Shown: positions 8,050 to 15,693 of the stretch, one piece after another | Layout of the letters: each line of letters begins with the position of its first letter | Numbering within the stretch: position 1 is the stretch's first letter | Source of the DNA: JACRLV01 sp045863555 | Lineage (GTDB): Bacteria > Planctomycetota > Phycisphaerae > UBA1845 > Fen-1342 | DNA length: 64,000 nucleotides | Assembly: GCA_045863555.1 (NCBI GenBank) | Contig: BTUU01000017.1 | Span: forward strand, 72,758 to 136,757 | Direction of reading: 5' to 3' | Notes under the pieces: generated by a model | Databases searched by the model: none | Seen by the model: the letters and a program-made list of their open reading frames with translations, nothing else | What the model was told of the DNA's origin: nothing | Translations under genes and position numbers: made by a program

Positions 8050-8693
8050 TTGGCCTCCTTCGGCGGGTCGGCGGCCCGCCGGGGCGAGGCGCCGCTCAGG
8101 TAGCGGCTCGCAGAACCCAGATACTGGCGAAGCTGAATGCAGCCGTGGTAGACGAGCCCTCGGACGCTCTCGGCGCTGCGGCCCATGATCGCGCCGGCCT
8201 CCGCGTTCGACTTCCCGCCGAGGACGACCAGTTCGATCGCCCGGCGCCGCTCTTCGGATAGCCGCGCCATGCTGACGCGCACCGCCTCCGACGCATCCCG
8301 GAGCGCAACGTCGCTGCTGGGGCTGCGGCAACCCTCGATCGCGAGGAACTCGAACAGGCTGCACACCGACTTCGCATCGTTCCACTCGACGCGCCGGAAG
8401 CCGCCCCCGCGCTTGAGCCGCGTCGCCAGGCGGATGGCGCTGGCGGCCCGGTGCGAGATGAGAGTCCGGATCCAGCGATCGAACGACGTCGCATCCGTCT
8501 CGCGGAACGTCCCGGCGCTGCGAAACGCCTCGATCCACGTCTCCTGGAGAACATCGTCCGCGCTGATGACCGATCGCAGCCGCGGCGGAACCAGCGAGCC
8601 CGTGAACGCCCGATGCGCCTCGGAGAAGCGCAGCAGGCGGTCCGCGAGATCATCCGCCGCAAGCCCGTTTGACCCGTGAAGAGGTGAGCCCAT
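8046..8693 (-). CDS. ECF-type RNA polymerase sigma factor
   Basis: A 215-residue sigma-70-family protein. The region 2 motif is ISADDVLQETWIEAFRS followed by FDRWIRTLISHRA. Region 4 has a helix-turn-helix (LSEERRRAIELVVLGG, then SNAEAGAIMGRSAESVRGLV). No anti-sigma gene is next to it; instead the downstream gene is a Ser/Thr kinase overlapping by 4 bases. Sigma/kinase pairs of this sort are common in planctomycetes, where regulation by phosphorylation has been proposed. The ATG at 8693 places region 2 at a normal distance from the N-terminus; the frame is open further upstream and no strong Shine-Dalgarno decides the start. Confidence 0.88.
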   Translation of the reverse strand: MGSPLHGSNGLAADDLADRLLRFSEAHRAFTGSLVPPRLRSVISADDVLQETWIEAFRSAGTFRETDATSFDRWIRTLISHRAASAIRLATRLKRGGGFRRVEWNDAKSVCSLFEFLAIEGCRSPSSDVALRDASEAVRVSMARLSEERRRAIELVVLGGKSNAEAGAIMGRSAESVRGLVYHGCIQLRQYLGSASRYLSGASPRRAADPPKEAK

Positions 8694-8868
8694 GACAGAT
8701 CCGATTATTCCAAGAACCGCCGCGTTTTTCCAGCCCGACCATTGACGGCGCTCGACGATCGTCGTAGGTTCCCGTGGGCGTTGCGCGGCCGACCGTGGAT
8801 TCGCGATAGTCGAAGTCGCGTCGAATTCCGGCGCCGGCCCCGCCGTCCGTCGCCTGCGGGGACCGCTG

Positions 8869-9576
8869 ATGCCCCTCTTTCGCCGGCTGCTCGTACTCGC
8901 CCACTCGTACAAGAATCACGAACGCTGCGTCGCCGGCCGCGAAGTCGCCGCCGATGGATGCATCGGACGCTGGCTGCGCCCGATCGGCGAAACCGGCGAG
9001 GGCGAACTGCGGCCGCACGAGATGAAGGTGGCCGACGGCTTCCCGGTGCGCGTGCTGGATTTCATCGACGTCCCGCTGCGGGAATACGCCGACGACGCCG
9101 TCCACCCGGAAGACTGGCGGATCGACCCGGGGGTCGCGTGGCGGCGCGCCGGACGGTTCGAGCGTGGGGCGCTCGTCGATCTGGAGGAACACCCCGAGGA
9201 TTTGTGGCTGGAAACGCGCACGCACGTGGATCGGGCGTGCACGGGTTTCGTGCTGAGCCGCCCCGGACACCAGTCGCTTTACCTGATTCGCCCCGCGCGT
9301 TTTCGCGTGGAACTCACGTCGCGGATCAGCCGATTCGAGCCTGCACCGCTGCGGCGGCCGCGGGCGAAGTTCGAATACCGTGGGGTCGAGTACGAGATGA
9401 ATGTAACCGATCCGGTGTTCCTGGACCGATGGTGTCGGGCCGAGCCGCAGCCGGGGCAGCCGCCGGCGGTTGTCAGGCCGGCCTTCGGTGACCGGTGCCT
9501 GGTGTGCGTCAGCCTGACGCCGCTGTTCCACGGCTATCATTACAAGGTCGTCGCGACGGTGCTGGAAATCCAATGA
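8869..9576 (+). CDS. Dual OB domain-containing protein
   Basis: A 235-residue protein that fits the dual-OB family as I know it: an N-terminal strand (RLLVLAHSYKNHERCVAGRE), then DGCIGRWLRPIG, VRVLDFIDVPL, and the family signature HPEDWRID...W. The second half (RPARFRVELTSRISRF, then RAKFEYRGVEYEMNVTDP) is consistent with a second OB fold. OB folds bind single-stranded nucleic acid or nucleotides. ATG 8869 follows GGGGA at good spacing. Two DUF488 genes follow, 20 bases apart and then overlapping. It is divergent from the sigma/kinase pair. No biochemical role is established, so the function is left open. Confidence 0.7.
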   Translation: MPLFRRLLVLAHSYKNHERCVAGREVAADGCIGRWLRPIGETGEGELRPHEMKVADGFPVRVLDFIDVPLREYADDAVHPEDWRIDPGVAWRRAGRFERGALVDLEEHPEDLWLETRTHVDRACTGFVLSRPGHQSLYLIRPARFRVELTSRISRFEPAPLRRPRAKFEYRGVEYEMNVTDPVFLDRWCRAEPQPGQPPAVVRPAFGDRCLVCVSLTPLFHGYHYKVVATVLEIQ

Positions 9577-9596
9577 CCCGGCTGGACGGTGCGTGA

Positions 9597-10217
9597 ATGG
9601 GCGAGGCGAGGCCGACGCTGCTGACCATCGGACACTCCGCGCATGACCTGGACGCATTCTTGCGGCTGTTGGGCAAGCACGCGGTGACGGCGATCGCCGA
9701 TGTAAGGTCGCAGCCGTACAGCCGCATGTACCCGCAGTTCAATCGGGAAACGCTGGCCGCGGCGCTGCGAAACGCGGGCGTGCAGTACGTCTATCTCGGA
9801 AAAGAACTCGGAGCGCGGCGCGACGAGCGGGCGGCGTATCGCGAGGGACAGGCGCGGTATGAGCTGATCCGGCCGCTGCCCAGTTTTCGGGAGGGGCTCG
9901 AACGCGTCCGCCGCGGGCTTGCATCGCACCGGATCGCGCTCCTGTGCGCCGAAAAGGACCCGTTGACGTGTCATCGCGCGATTCTCGTGTGCCGCGAGCT
10001 GCGCGGGGAGCTGGAAATCTCGCACATCCGCGAAGACGGGTCACTCGAATCGACTGCGCAGCTGGAACTCCGCTTGCTCGACGCGGTCGGCCTCGCGCCG
10101 GAGAACCTGTTCTGCACGCGGGCCGAATTGATCGAGCAGGCGTACGACCTCCAGGCGGAGCGGATCGCGTACACCGAGAGCGAGAGCGACGCGGTCGCGT
10201 CGGAGGAGGCGCCGTGA
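9597..10217 (+). CDS. DUF488 family protein (first copy)
   Basis: A 206-residue protein of the DUF488 family. Hallmarks are TIGHSAHDLDAFLRLL at the N-terminus, AIADVRSQPYSR, YLGKELG, and LLCAEKDPLTCHR, the conserved Cys/Lys/Cys-His-Arg motif near residue 125. The last 60 residues are an extension (ESTAQLELRLLDAVG, then an acidic tail). DUF488 proteins have been related to the rhodanese-like fold; the activity is not known to me. It follows the dual-OB gene by 20 bases and overlaps the next gene at GTGA, so the three are almost certainly one transcript. Confidence 0.85.
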   Translation: MGEARPTLLTIGHSAHDLDAFLRLLGKHAVTAIADVRSQPYSRMYPQFNRETLAAALRNAGVQYVYLGKELGARRDERAAYREGQARYELIRPLPSFREGLERVRRGLASHRIALLCAEKDPLTCHRAILVCRELRGELEISHIREDGSLESTAQLELRLLDAVGLAPENLFCTRAELIEQAYDLQAERIAYTESESDAVASEEAP

Positions 10218-10657
10218 GCGTGCAGCTCTTTACGATCGGCTTCGGCGAAACGCCCGCGGAGCGCTTCTTCACGCTGCTCCGCGAGGCGGGCGTGCGGCGG
10301 GTGATCGACGTCCGGCTCAACAACACGTCGCAGCTCGCGGGATATTCCAAAAAGGAGGACCTGCGCTATTTTCTGAGGGCGATCGGCGACATCGATTACC
10401 TGCACGTTCCGGAACTCGCGCCGACACAGGAGATGCTCGACCAGTACAAGAAGCGGAAGGGTGACTGGGCCGAGTATGAGCGCAGGTTCATCGAGCTCAT
10501 CACCGCGCGGAAGATCGAAACGGTCCTCGCGCCCGAACTCGCCGACCGCGGCTGCCTGTTATGCAGCGAGAAGACGGCGGAGCATTGTCACCGGCGGCTC
10601 GTGGCCGAGTACCTCGCGGCACGCTGGACGGGCGTCTCAACCCGGCATCTGACGTGA
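10214..10657 (+). CDS. DUF488 family protein (second copy)
   Basis: A 147-residue paralogue of the preceding protein, with IGFGETPAERFFTLL, VIDVRLNNTSQLAGYSKKED, YLHVPELAPT and LLCSEKTAEHCHRR. It keeps the Cys/Lys/Cys-His-Arg motif but lacks the C-terminal extension of the first copy, and differs in the loop after VIDVR (NNTSQLAGYS in place of SQPYSR). The two copies may therefore have different substrates or form a heterodimer. The start is a GTG whose last two bases are in the upstream TGA (GTGA overlap). The 3' end overlaps the convergent DUF423 gene by 21 bases. Confidence 0.85.
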   Translation: MSVQLFTIGFGETPAERFFTLLREAGVRRVIDVRLNNTSQLAGYSKKEDLRYFLRAIGDIDYLHVPELAPTQEMLDQYKKRKGDWAEYERRFIELITARKIETVLAPELADRGCLLCSEKTAEHCHRRLVAEYLAARWTGVSTRHLT

Positions 10658-11023
10658 GCAGCGGACGCCGTACGCGGCCAGGAGCGCCCAACCGGCGAGC
10701 ATCCCGATACCGCCGATGGGCGTGATCGCGCCCAGGATCTTCACTTCGGTCAGCGCCAGCACATAGAGCGAACCGCTGAAGATGCCCACCCCCGCGAGGA
10801 AGCACGCGAGACACGCCGTCTTCAGACGCGGAGAACGGTCCCCCGCCGCCAGCGACAGAGCGGCCATGACGATGGAGTGCGTCAGTTGATAATGCGCGGC
10901 GACATTCCAGACGCGCAGCATCTCGTCGCTGATTTTCCCGCGGAGACCGTGATCTCCGAACGCACCGGCGGCGACGGCGATGAAGCCGCTGAGAGCGGCA
11001 AGACAGGTCCACATAACCGCCAT
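10637..11023 (-). CDS. DUF423 family membrane protein
   Basis: A 128-residue protein with four predicted membrane helices. The beginning LAALSGFIAVAAGAFGDHGLRG and the segment FLAGVGIFSGSLYVLALT, then ITPIGGIGMLAGWALL, are typical of DUF423 (the YgdD/YwdK type). The function is unknown; the family is widespread in the inner membrane. Its last codons overlap the end of the convergent DUF488 gene by 21 bases. The start may be at M1 or M4 (MAVM). Confidence 0.88.
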   Translation of the reverse strand: MAVMWTCLAALSGFIAVAAGAFGDHGLRGKISDEMLRVWNVAAHYQLTHSIVMAALSLAAGDRSPRLKTACLACFLAGVGIFSGSLYVLALTEVKILGAITPIGGIGMLAGWALLAAYGVRCSRQMPG

Positions 11024-11058
11024 GGTCGGTGGGAATGGCGGCTTGCGTCAAGCGGCGG

Positions 11059-11364
11059 CTAGTGCGCTTCGGGCGTACCGGAATTGGACTTCAGGCGAAT
11101 GGGTCCGCGCTTCACGCCGGGGTCTGACGAATCCACATCCGTCTTCTTGGGCATGCTGATGACGCGGGGCTGTTCAACGACCTCTTCGTCAGCCCCGTCG
11201 GGCTCCTTGAGCCAGTCCAGCACGCTGTCCTCGAGCGATTTTTCCTGCGCCGGAACCTGGAATTTGTTCCCGCACTTTTTGCACCGGGCGCTGCGGCCCT
11301 GATACTCGGCGGGCAGGCGATACTTCGCTCCGCAGGTCGTGCATTCACACTTGATGTCGCTCAC
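11059..11364 (-). CDS. MJ0042-type zinc-ribbon protein
   Basis: A 101-residue protein. The N-terminal 40 residues form a zinc ribbon, CTTCGAKYRLP then CKKCGNKFQVP, the pattern of the MJ0042/zinc-ribbon domain seen at the N-terminus of many planctomycete and deltaproteobacterial proteins. The rest is charged and appears disordered, with no membrane helix, so the protein is soluble and probably an adapter. The start is a GTG preceded by AAGGGTGAG at 5 bases. It lies downstream of DUF423 in opposite orientation to pgsA. The role is unknown. Confidence 0.75.
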   Translation of the reverse strand: MSDIKCECTTCGAKYRLPAEYQGRSARCKKCGNKFQVPAQEKSLEDSVLDWLKEPDGADEEVVEQPRVISMPKKTDVDSSDPGVKRGPIRLKSNSGTPEAH

Positions 11365-11740
11365 AACTCACCCTTGGCCGCGCTCTCCGCGCGAATACGG
11401 TTCTCGCGCGCCGGCGCCCCACGCGACTGGCCCGCTGTCGAACCCCAATTCCGGCTGAGACTGCTACGAAACGAGTTATGAACGAATATGAGAGCGTTTT
11501 ACAGCGATAAACGGGGCGCTCAGCCATCTCCCGTTCAACATGAGCGTAGCACGTTTCCAGGCCGAATGCAATAAAAATTGCGCCCTAAGCCCGTGGCCCG
11601 AAACCGGTTCCGACGAACGTCCGAAACGGGGGCCGGGGGTCGGTTGAAGCGAATGGAAACGCGAACCGGGAGGCGCCCGTGCGGCTTTCCCGGCCGCCGG
11701 CCGAAAGCTACACTGTGGCCTCAACCGTCGGGCGGAGCGA
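11365..11740. other. Divergent intergenic region upstream of pgsA
   Basis: 376 bases between the zinc-ribbon gene (minus) and pgsA (plus) with no gene. It is less G+C-rich than the flanks around 11480-11580 and contains the small inverted repeat GCAATAAAAATTGC (11568-11581). This is the most promoter-like stretch, but no well-matched -35/-10 pair stands out. Confidence 0.5.
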
Positions 11741-12427
11741 ATGATCCGTATCAACATTCCGAATCAGATTACGCTCGCCCGGCTGGCCCTGACCATCATC
11801 TTCTTTGCCATGCTCACCCTCTACTCGACCGGAAACGCCGGCCGGCAGTGGCTGCTGGACGCATGCTTCTGGCTGTACCTCGTCGCCGCCGTGACGGATA
11901 TCGTCGATGGCTACCTGGCCCGGACCTGGAAGCAGGTGACATCGTTCGGTCGAGTGGTCGACCCCGTCGTCGACAAGGTGATGGTCTGCGGGGCGTTCGT
12001 CTTCTTCGCCAGCTCGCATTTCGTGAACTCGGCCGGCGTGAACGTGACGGGCGTCGAGGCGTGGATGGCGACGCTGATTCTGCTCCGTGAATTGCTCGTG
12101 GCGGCGATCCGATCGTTCAGCGAGTCGCACGGGGTCGACTTCGCCGCCAACTGGGTCGGCAAGTTCAAAAGCTTCTTTCAGTTCGCGACCGTCTGCGTGA
12201 TCCTGGGCGTCCTGGCGTGGTACCCGGAAAAGCTCGCGTGGCTCCGGGTTACGTGCATCTGGATCACGGTCATCGTCACGGCGCTCTCGATCATCGCGTA
12301 CCTGAAGCGGGCGGAGGCGTTTCTGCTCTCGCGGGGGGCGCTGGCCGGCGATACACCCGCCGCCCCGCAGCCGCCAACCCGGTCTTCCGCCGCGGCCCCA
12401 GCGCGGGCCGACAGGGTGTCGGCGTGA
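11741..12427 (+). CDS. pgsA: CDP-diacylglycerol--glycerol-3-phosphate 3-phosphatidyltransferase
   Basis: A 228-residue inner-membrane enzyme that makes phosphatidylglycerophosphate, the first committed step to phosphatidylglycerol. The CDP-alcohol phosphotransferase signature is complete: DIVDGYLAR, then G and two more aspartates in FGRVVDPVVDK. It begins with NIPNQITLARLALT, as usual in PgsA. Four to six membrane helices are predicted. About 30 low-complexity residues (Ala/Pro) extend the C-terminus. The stop overlaps the GTG of the pgpA gene that performs the next reaction, which supports PgsA over other members of this phosphotransferase family. Confidence 0.92.
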   Translation: MIRINIPNQITLARLALTIIFFAMLTLYSTGNAGRQWLLDACFWLYLVAAVTDIVDGYLARTWKQVTSFGRVVDPVVDKVMVCGAFVFFASSHFVNSAGVNVTGVEAWMATLILLRELLVAAIRSFSESHGVDFAANWVGKFKSFFQFATVCVILGVLAWYPEKLAWLRVTCIWITVIVTALSIIAYLKRAEAFLLSRGALAGDTPAAPQPPTRSSAAAPARADRVSA

Positions 12428-12984
12428 GCGGGACGCCGGGGCGCTGGGAGCGCGAGATCTTCCTGACCGTGCTGGGCAGCGGCTACGCGCCGTTCGCATC
12501 CGGCTCGTGGGGATCGCTCGCGGCGATCGTGCTCTATGCGGGCGCATGGCTGGGCGCAGCGGCTGCGGGCATCGGGCCGCAGCTCTTCGACCTGCTGATC
12601 AACCTGCCGGCCGTGCTGCTGGCAGGCGTGCTGTCGGTCCGCTGGGGCGCGTGGGCGATCGAGCGGTGGGGACGCAAAGACCCCAAGCCGTTCGTGCTCG
12701 ACGAGTTTGCGGGGCAGTGGGTTGCCCTCCTCGCGCTGCCGCCGGCGATCGGCGCGGGCTGGTGGGGATTCGCCTGCCTTCTCGGGGGGCAGTTCTTCCT
12801 CTTCCGACTGATGGACGTGCTCAAACCGCCGCCCGCGAACATCATCGACCGCCGCTGGCCCGCCGGCTGGGGGATCTTCTGCGATGACGTGGTCGCGGGC
12901 GTCTATGCGAACGTGCTCGGGCAGCTCGCCTGGAGAACGACGCCGCTGGCCGCGTGGCTGGGCGTGGCGACGAGCGGAACCTGA
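12424..12984 (+). CDS. pgpA: Phosphatidylglycerophosphatase A
   Basis: A 186-residue membrane phosphatase that converts phosphatidylglycerophosphate to phosphatidylglycerol, the product of the two-gene pathway begun by the upstream pgsA. Family motifs are GSGYAPFASGSWGSL at the N-terminus, DPKPFVLDEFAGQWVAL with the conserved acidic pair, and FRLMDVLKPPP. The GTG start at 12424 overlaps the pgsA stop by four bases (GTGA), which shows that the two are translated from one message. The frame is open upstream into pgsA but that part is not PgpA-like. Confidence 0.92.
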   Translation: MSGTPGRWEREIFLTVLGSGYAPFASGSWGSLAAIVLYAGAWLGAAAAGIGPQLFDLLINLPAVLLAGVLSVRWGAWAIERWGRKDPKPFVLDEFAGQWVALLALPPAIGAGWWGFACLLGGQFFLFRLMDVLKPPPANIIDRRWPAGWGIFCDDVVAGVYANVLGQLAWRTTPLAAWLGVATSGT

Positions 12985-12996
12985 AGCGGAGCCTGC

Positions 12997-13809
12997 GTGC
13001 AAGACTACATCAACGCGATCATTCTCGGCGTGATCGAGGGGTTGACCGAGTTCCTGCCCATCAGCAGCACGGGACACATGATCATCGCCGCGCCCCTGCT
13101 CGGCGTGGACGAGACCAGGCCGCCGTGGAATGTGCTGCTCTGGGTAAGCCAACTCGGCGCGATCGCGGCCGTGGTCGTGCTGACGTGGCGCGTCCTCTGG
13201 CAGAAGACCTTTCATCCGCCGTCGCGCGAGTGGCGCGACCATATCGTGACGAAGCTGGTCGCGGCGATGATCCCGACCGTCGTCATCGCCCTGCTCGTCA
13301 AGGACCTCGCCGAGGAGTATCTCGAAAACCCGCCCATGGTCGCCGTCGGACTCATCGTCGGAGCGCTCGTCATGGCGGCCATCGACCGCTGGTGTCGGCG
13401 GCCCGGCGAAATGGAAGTCGAGCAGATCAGCCTGAAACAGGCGGCGCTGATCGGCGTGATCCAGTGCCTGAGCATGTGGTCGGGGATCTCGCGGGCCGGG
13501 GCGACGATCATGGGCGGCATGGCCCTCGGCCTGACGCCGCGCGTCGCAACGGAATTCTCGTTCTATCTCGCGATCCCGACGATGCTGGCCGCGTCGGTGA
13601 AGACGCTCTGGTCCCATCGCCACGAGCTGACCGCCGACGGCATCGGGTTGACGCTTGTCGGTACGGGGACGGCGTTCGTCGTCGCGCTCATCGTCGTGGC
13701 GGGCTTCCTCCGCTTCGTTCGGACGCAGCGATTCACGCTGTTCGTCGTCTACCGCATCATCCTCGGCGCGGCCGTTCTCGCGTGGTGGTACCGGGAAAGC
13801 GCTGCGTAA
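12997..13809 (+). CDS. uppP: Undecaprenyl-diphosphatase
   Basis: A 270-residue polytopic membrane protein of the BacA/UppP family. It recycles undecaprenyl pyrophosphate to the lipid carrier used in peptidoglycan synthesis and gives bacitracin tolerance. Both active-site regions are present: EGLTEFLPISSTGHM near the N-terminus and SGISRAGATIMGG in the middle. The start is GTG, 12 bases after the pgpA stop, so it is the third gene of an envelope-lipid operon. Confidence 0.95.
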   Translation: MQDYINAIILGVIEGLTEFLPISSTGHMIIAAPLLGVDETRPPWNVLLWVSQLGAIAAVVVLTWRVLWQKTFHPPSREWRDHIVTKLVAAMIPTVVIALLVKDLAEEYLENPPMVAVGLIVGALVMAAIDRWCRRPGEMEVEQISLKQAALIGVIQCLSMWSGISRAGATIMGGMALGLTPRVATEFSFYLAIPTMLAASVKTLWSHRHELTADGIGLTLVGTGTAFVVALIVVAGFLRFVRTQRFTLFVVYRIILGAAVLAWWYRESAA

Positions 13810-14145
13810 TGTGCACGGGCGGCCCGCCCCGGTATTCCCACGTTATCCCCGGAATTCCGAAAGCCGGCCCCCCTACCGCCGCAGGAACGCGAAAATTCAC
13901 GGCTGTGCCAAATTAGGCTTTCGCAGGGACGGCCGACTGGATATGCTGCGCTTGGGCGAACCGGGGGAAACATCACCTGGACGGTGAGGGAGTACGCCGC
14001 AAAAAACGCCTGAGCTGCCCGCCGGTGAAAAGGTCGTTCCGGGGCGCCGACACGACTCGCCCATGGCCCCGTAGGCCGCCGGATGGCATCGCACAGCCGT
14101 GAGCGGCAGGGCTCCCCCGTTCGTACAGAAACGGGGTTGAGCAAG
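13810..14145 (+). other. 336-base leader region with strong hairpins before the CapK-like gene
   Basis: No gene is seen. Three stems are visible. GGGCG/CGCCC (about 13818-13830) follows the uppP stop and may terminate it. CGGGGC and GCCCCG pair around 14040-14070. CCCCGTT (14115-14121) pairs with AACGGGG (14130-14136), extended by GCTC/GAGC, and ends four bases before the ATG at 14146, so it could hide the ribosome-binding site. A stretch near 13925-14030 also looks structured, but I could not match it to a known riboswitch class. Confidence 0.4.
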
Positions 14146-15576
14146 ATGGACCGCGGACTCCTCCAGCGCGCCTACGCCGCGCTACCGGTTCCTCTTCAGA
14201 ACCTGGCCTTCTCTATCCTTGGCTACCGCCTGCGGCGACAGCGCTACGGACCGGCCTTTCGGGAAAAGCTGGCCTGGCTTCGCGAGAGCGAGTGGGCTTC
14301 GACCGATGAAATCCGAGCCTACCAGGAGGCACAGCTGCAGGTGATGGTCAGGCACTGCTACGACACGGTCCCCTACTACCGGGACCTGTTCGACGGTCTG
14401 CATTTGCGTCCCGATGACATCCGCTCCGCGGCCGATCTTCCAAAGCTGCCGGTGATCAACAAGCACGTCCTCCGAGAGCATCAAGCGCGGTTCTTCTCGC
14501 GGGCGTTCGATCGGCGCAAGCTGGCGGCGATTCTGACCTCGGGCACCACCGGCACTCCGCTCATGATGTACTCTTCCGTCGAGGCCCAGGCGTTTCAGTG
14601 GGCGATCTGGTGGCGTCACCGGGCGAGGTTCGGCCTGCGCGTCGGAGACCCTTTCCTCACGTTCGGCGCGCGGCAGCCGGTCCCGATTTCGCAGGAGCGC
14701 CCCCCATTCTGGCGGAAGAACCACGCGTTCAACCAGACCTACGTCTCGACCTATCATTTCGCGCCGCGCTACATGCCCGCAATCGTCGACTGGCTCAATC
14801 GCACCGACTTTGATTTCTACACCGGCTATCCGTCGGCTATGGTGGTGCTCGCGAACTTCATCCGCGATCACGGACTGCGCCCGACCAACCGCCCCAAGTA
14901 CATCGTCAGCGGCGCGGAGGCGCTGCTGCCGGGATTTCGGAGAACCCTCTCGGCCGTCTTCGGCGTGCCCGTCACGGATCAGTACGGCGCGGCGGAATGC
15001 TGCGCGAACATCTCGCAGTGCGAGCGCGGCCATTATCACGAGGACTACGAGTTCGGCCTGATCGAGTATCTCGATCGCGAGGAGGGCCCGGGCCATCGAA
15101 TCGTCGCCACCGGTTTCGCCAATCCTGCAATGCCCCTGCTGCGCTACGACTTCGGCGACCTCGTCGAAACCAGCGACCGGAACTGCTCCTGCGGGCGTCA
15201 GAGCCGGATGATCCGGCACTTCGACGGCCGCACGGTCGATTATGTGCGCACCCCCGACGGGCGGATGGTGGTGGGCATGAACCAGGTTTTCGAGTGGGCT
15301 CCCGGTGCCCGCGAAGTTCAGATCGTCCAGGACGAGATCCAGCGGATCGTCGTTCGGATCGTGCGGTTACCGGCGTGGGGACCGGACGACGAGCACGCCC
15401 TCCTGCGAGAGTTTCGCAACCGCTGCGGCGAAGCGCTCGCGATCGAATTCCAGTTCGTCGATCACATCCCGCGCTCGGAGTGCGGAAAATTCCGCACGGT
15501 CGTCTCGACGCTTCCGCCGGAGTCGGCCACCGAACGCGAACTTCGCGGGGCCGTGGGCGCGCTCGAGTCCTCGTGA
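14146..15576 (+). CDS. CapK/PaaK-like adenylate-forming enzyme
   Basis: A 476-residue protein of the ANL superfamily branch that includes phenylacetate-CoA ligase and the capsule-locus protein CapK. The AMP/ATP loop is LTSGTTGTPL, followed by YTGYPSAM, VSGAEALLPG, and the A5 motif DQYGAAECCANIS. RYDFGDLVE is the A7-type adenylate-binding region and ends with SECGKFRTV. Cysteines in C-S-CGRQSR and the AAECC/QCERG region may bind zinc. CapK members usually sit in polysaccharide loci, but none is here, so the substrate is unknown. ATG 14146 is chosen at the domain start; an in-frame ATG at 14083 would add 21 residues. Confidence 0.8.
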   Translation: MDRGLLQRAYAALPVPLQNLAFSILGYRLRRQRYGPAFREKLAWLRESEWASTDEIRAYQEAQLQVMVRHCYDTVPYYRDLFDGLHLRPDDIRSAADLPKLPVINKHVLREHQARFFSRAFDRRKLAAILTSGTTGTPLMMYSSVEAQAFQWAIWWRHRARFGLRVGDPFLTFGARQPVPISQERPPFWRKNHAFNQTYVSTYHFAPRYMPAIVDWLNRTDFDFYTGYPSAMVVLANFIRDHGLRPTNRPKYIVSGAEALLPGFRRTLSAVFGVPVTDQYGAAECCANISQCERGHYHEDYEFGLIEYLDREEGPGHRIVATGFANPAMPLLRYDFGDLVETSDRNCSCGRQSRMIRHFDGRTVDYVRTPDGRMVVGMNQVFEWAPGAREVQIVQDEIQRIVVRIVRLPAWGPDDEHALLREFRNRCGEALAIEFQFVDHIPRSECGKFRTVVSTLPPESATERELRGAVGALESS

Positions 15577-15693
15577 CTCTGGAATCCAGGGCAGTTTGAC
15601 GCGACGCACCCGACGCCGGACGATATCCGCGAGAGTTCTGTAGAAATTCGCCGGCCCAAGCGGCCCGGCGCAGCGAAACCACGGGTGAGTTCC

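Noticed and set aside
12997..13809. Alternative reading of uppP as another phosphatase family
   Set aside because: Both BacA/UppP active-site motifs are intact, so the call stands.
13925..14030. Possible riboswitch in the leader of the CapK-like gene
   Set aside because: Sequence was compared mentally with cobalamin, glycine, c-di-GMP, c-di-AMP, TPP and molybdenum-cofactor patterns; none fitted, so it is kept only as a structured leader.
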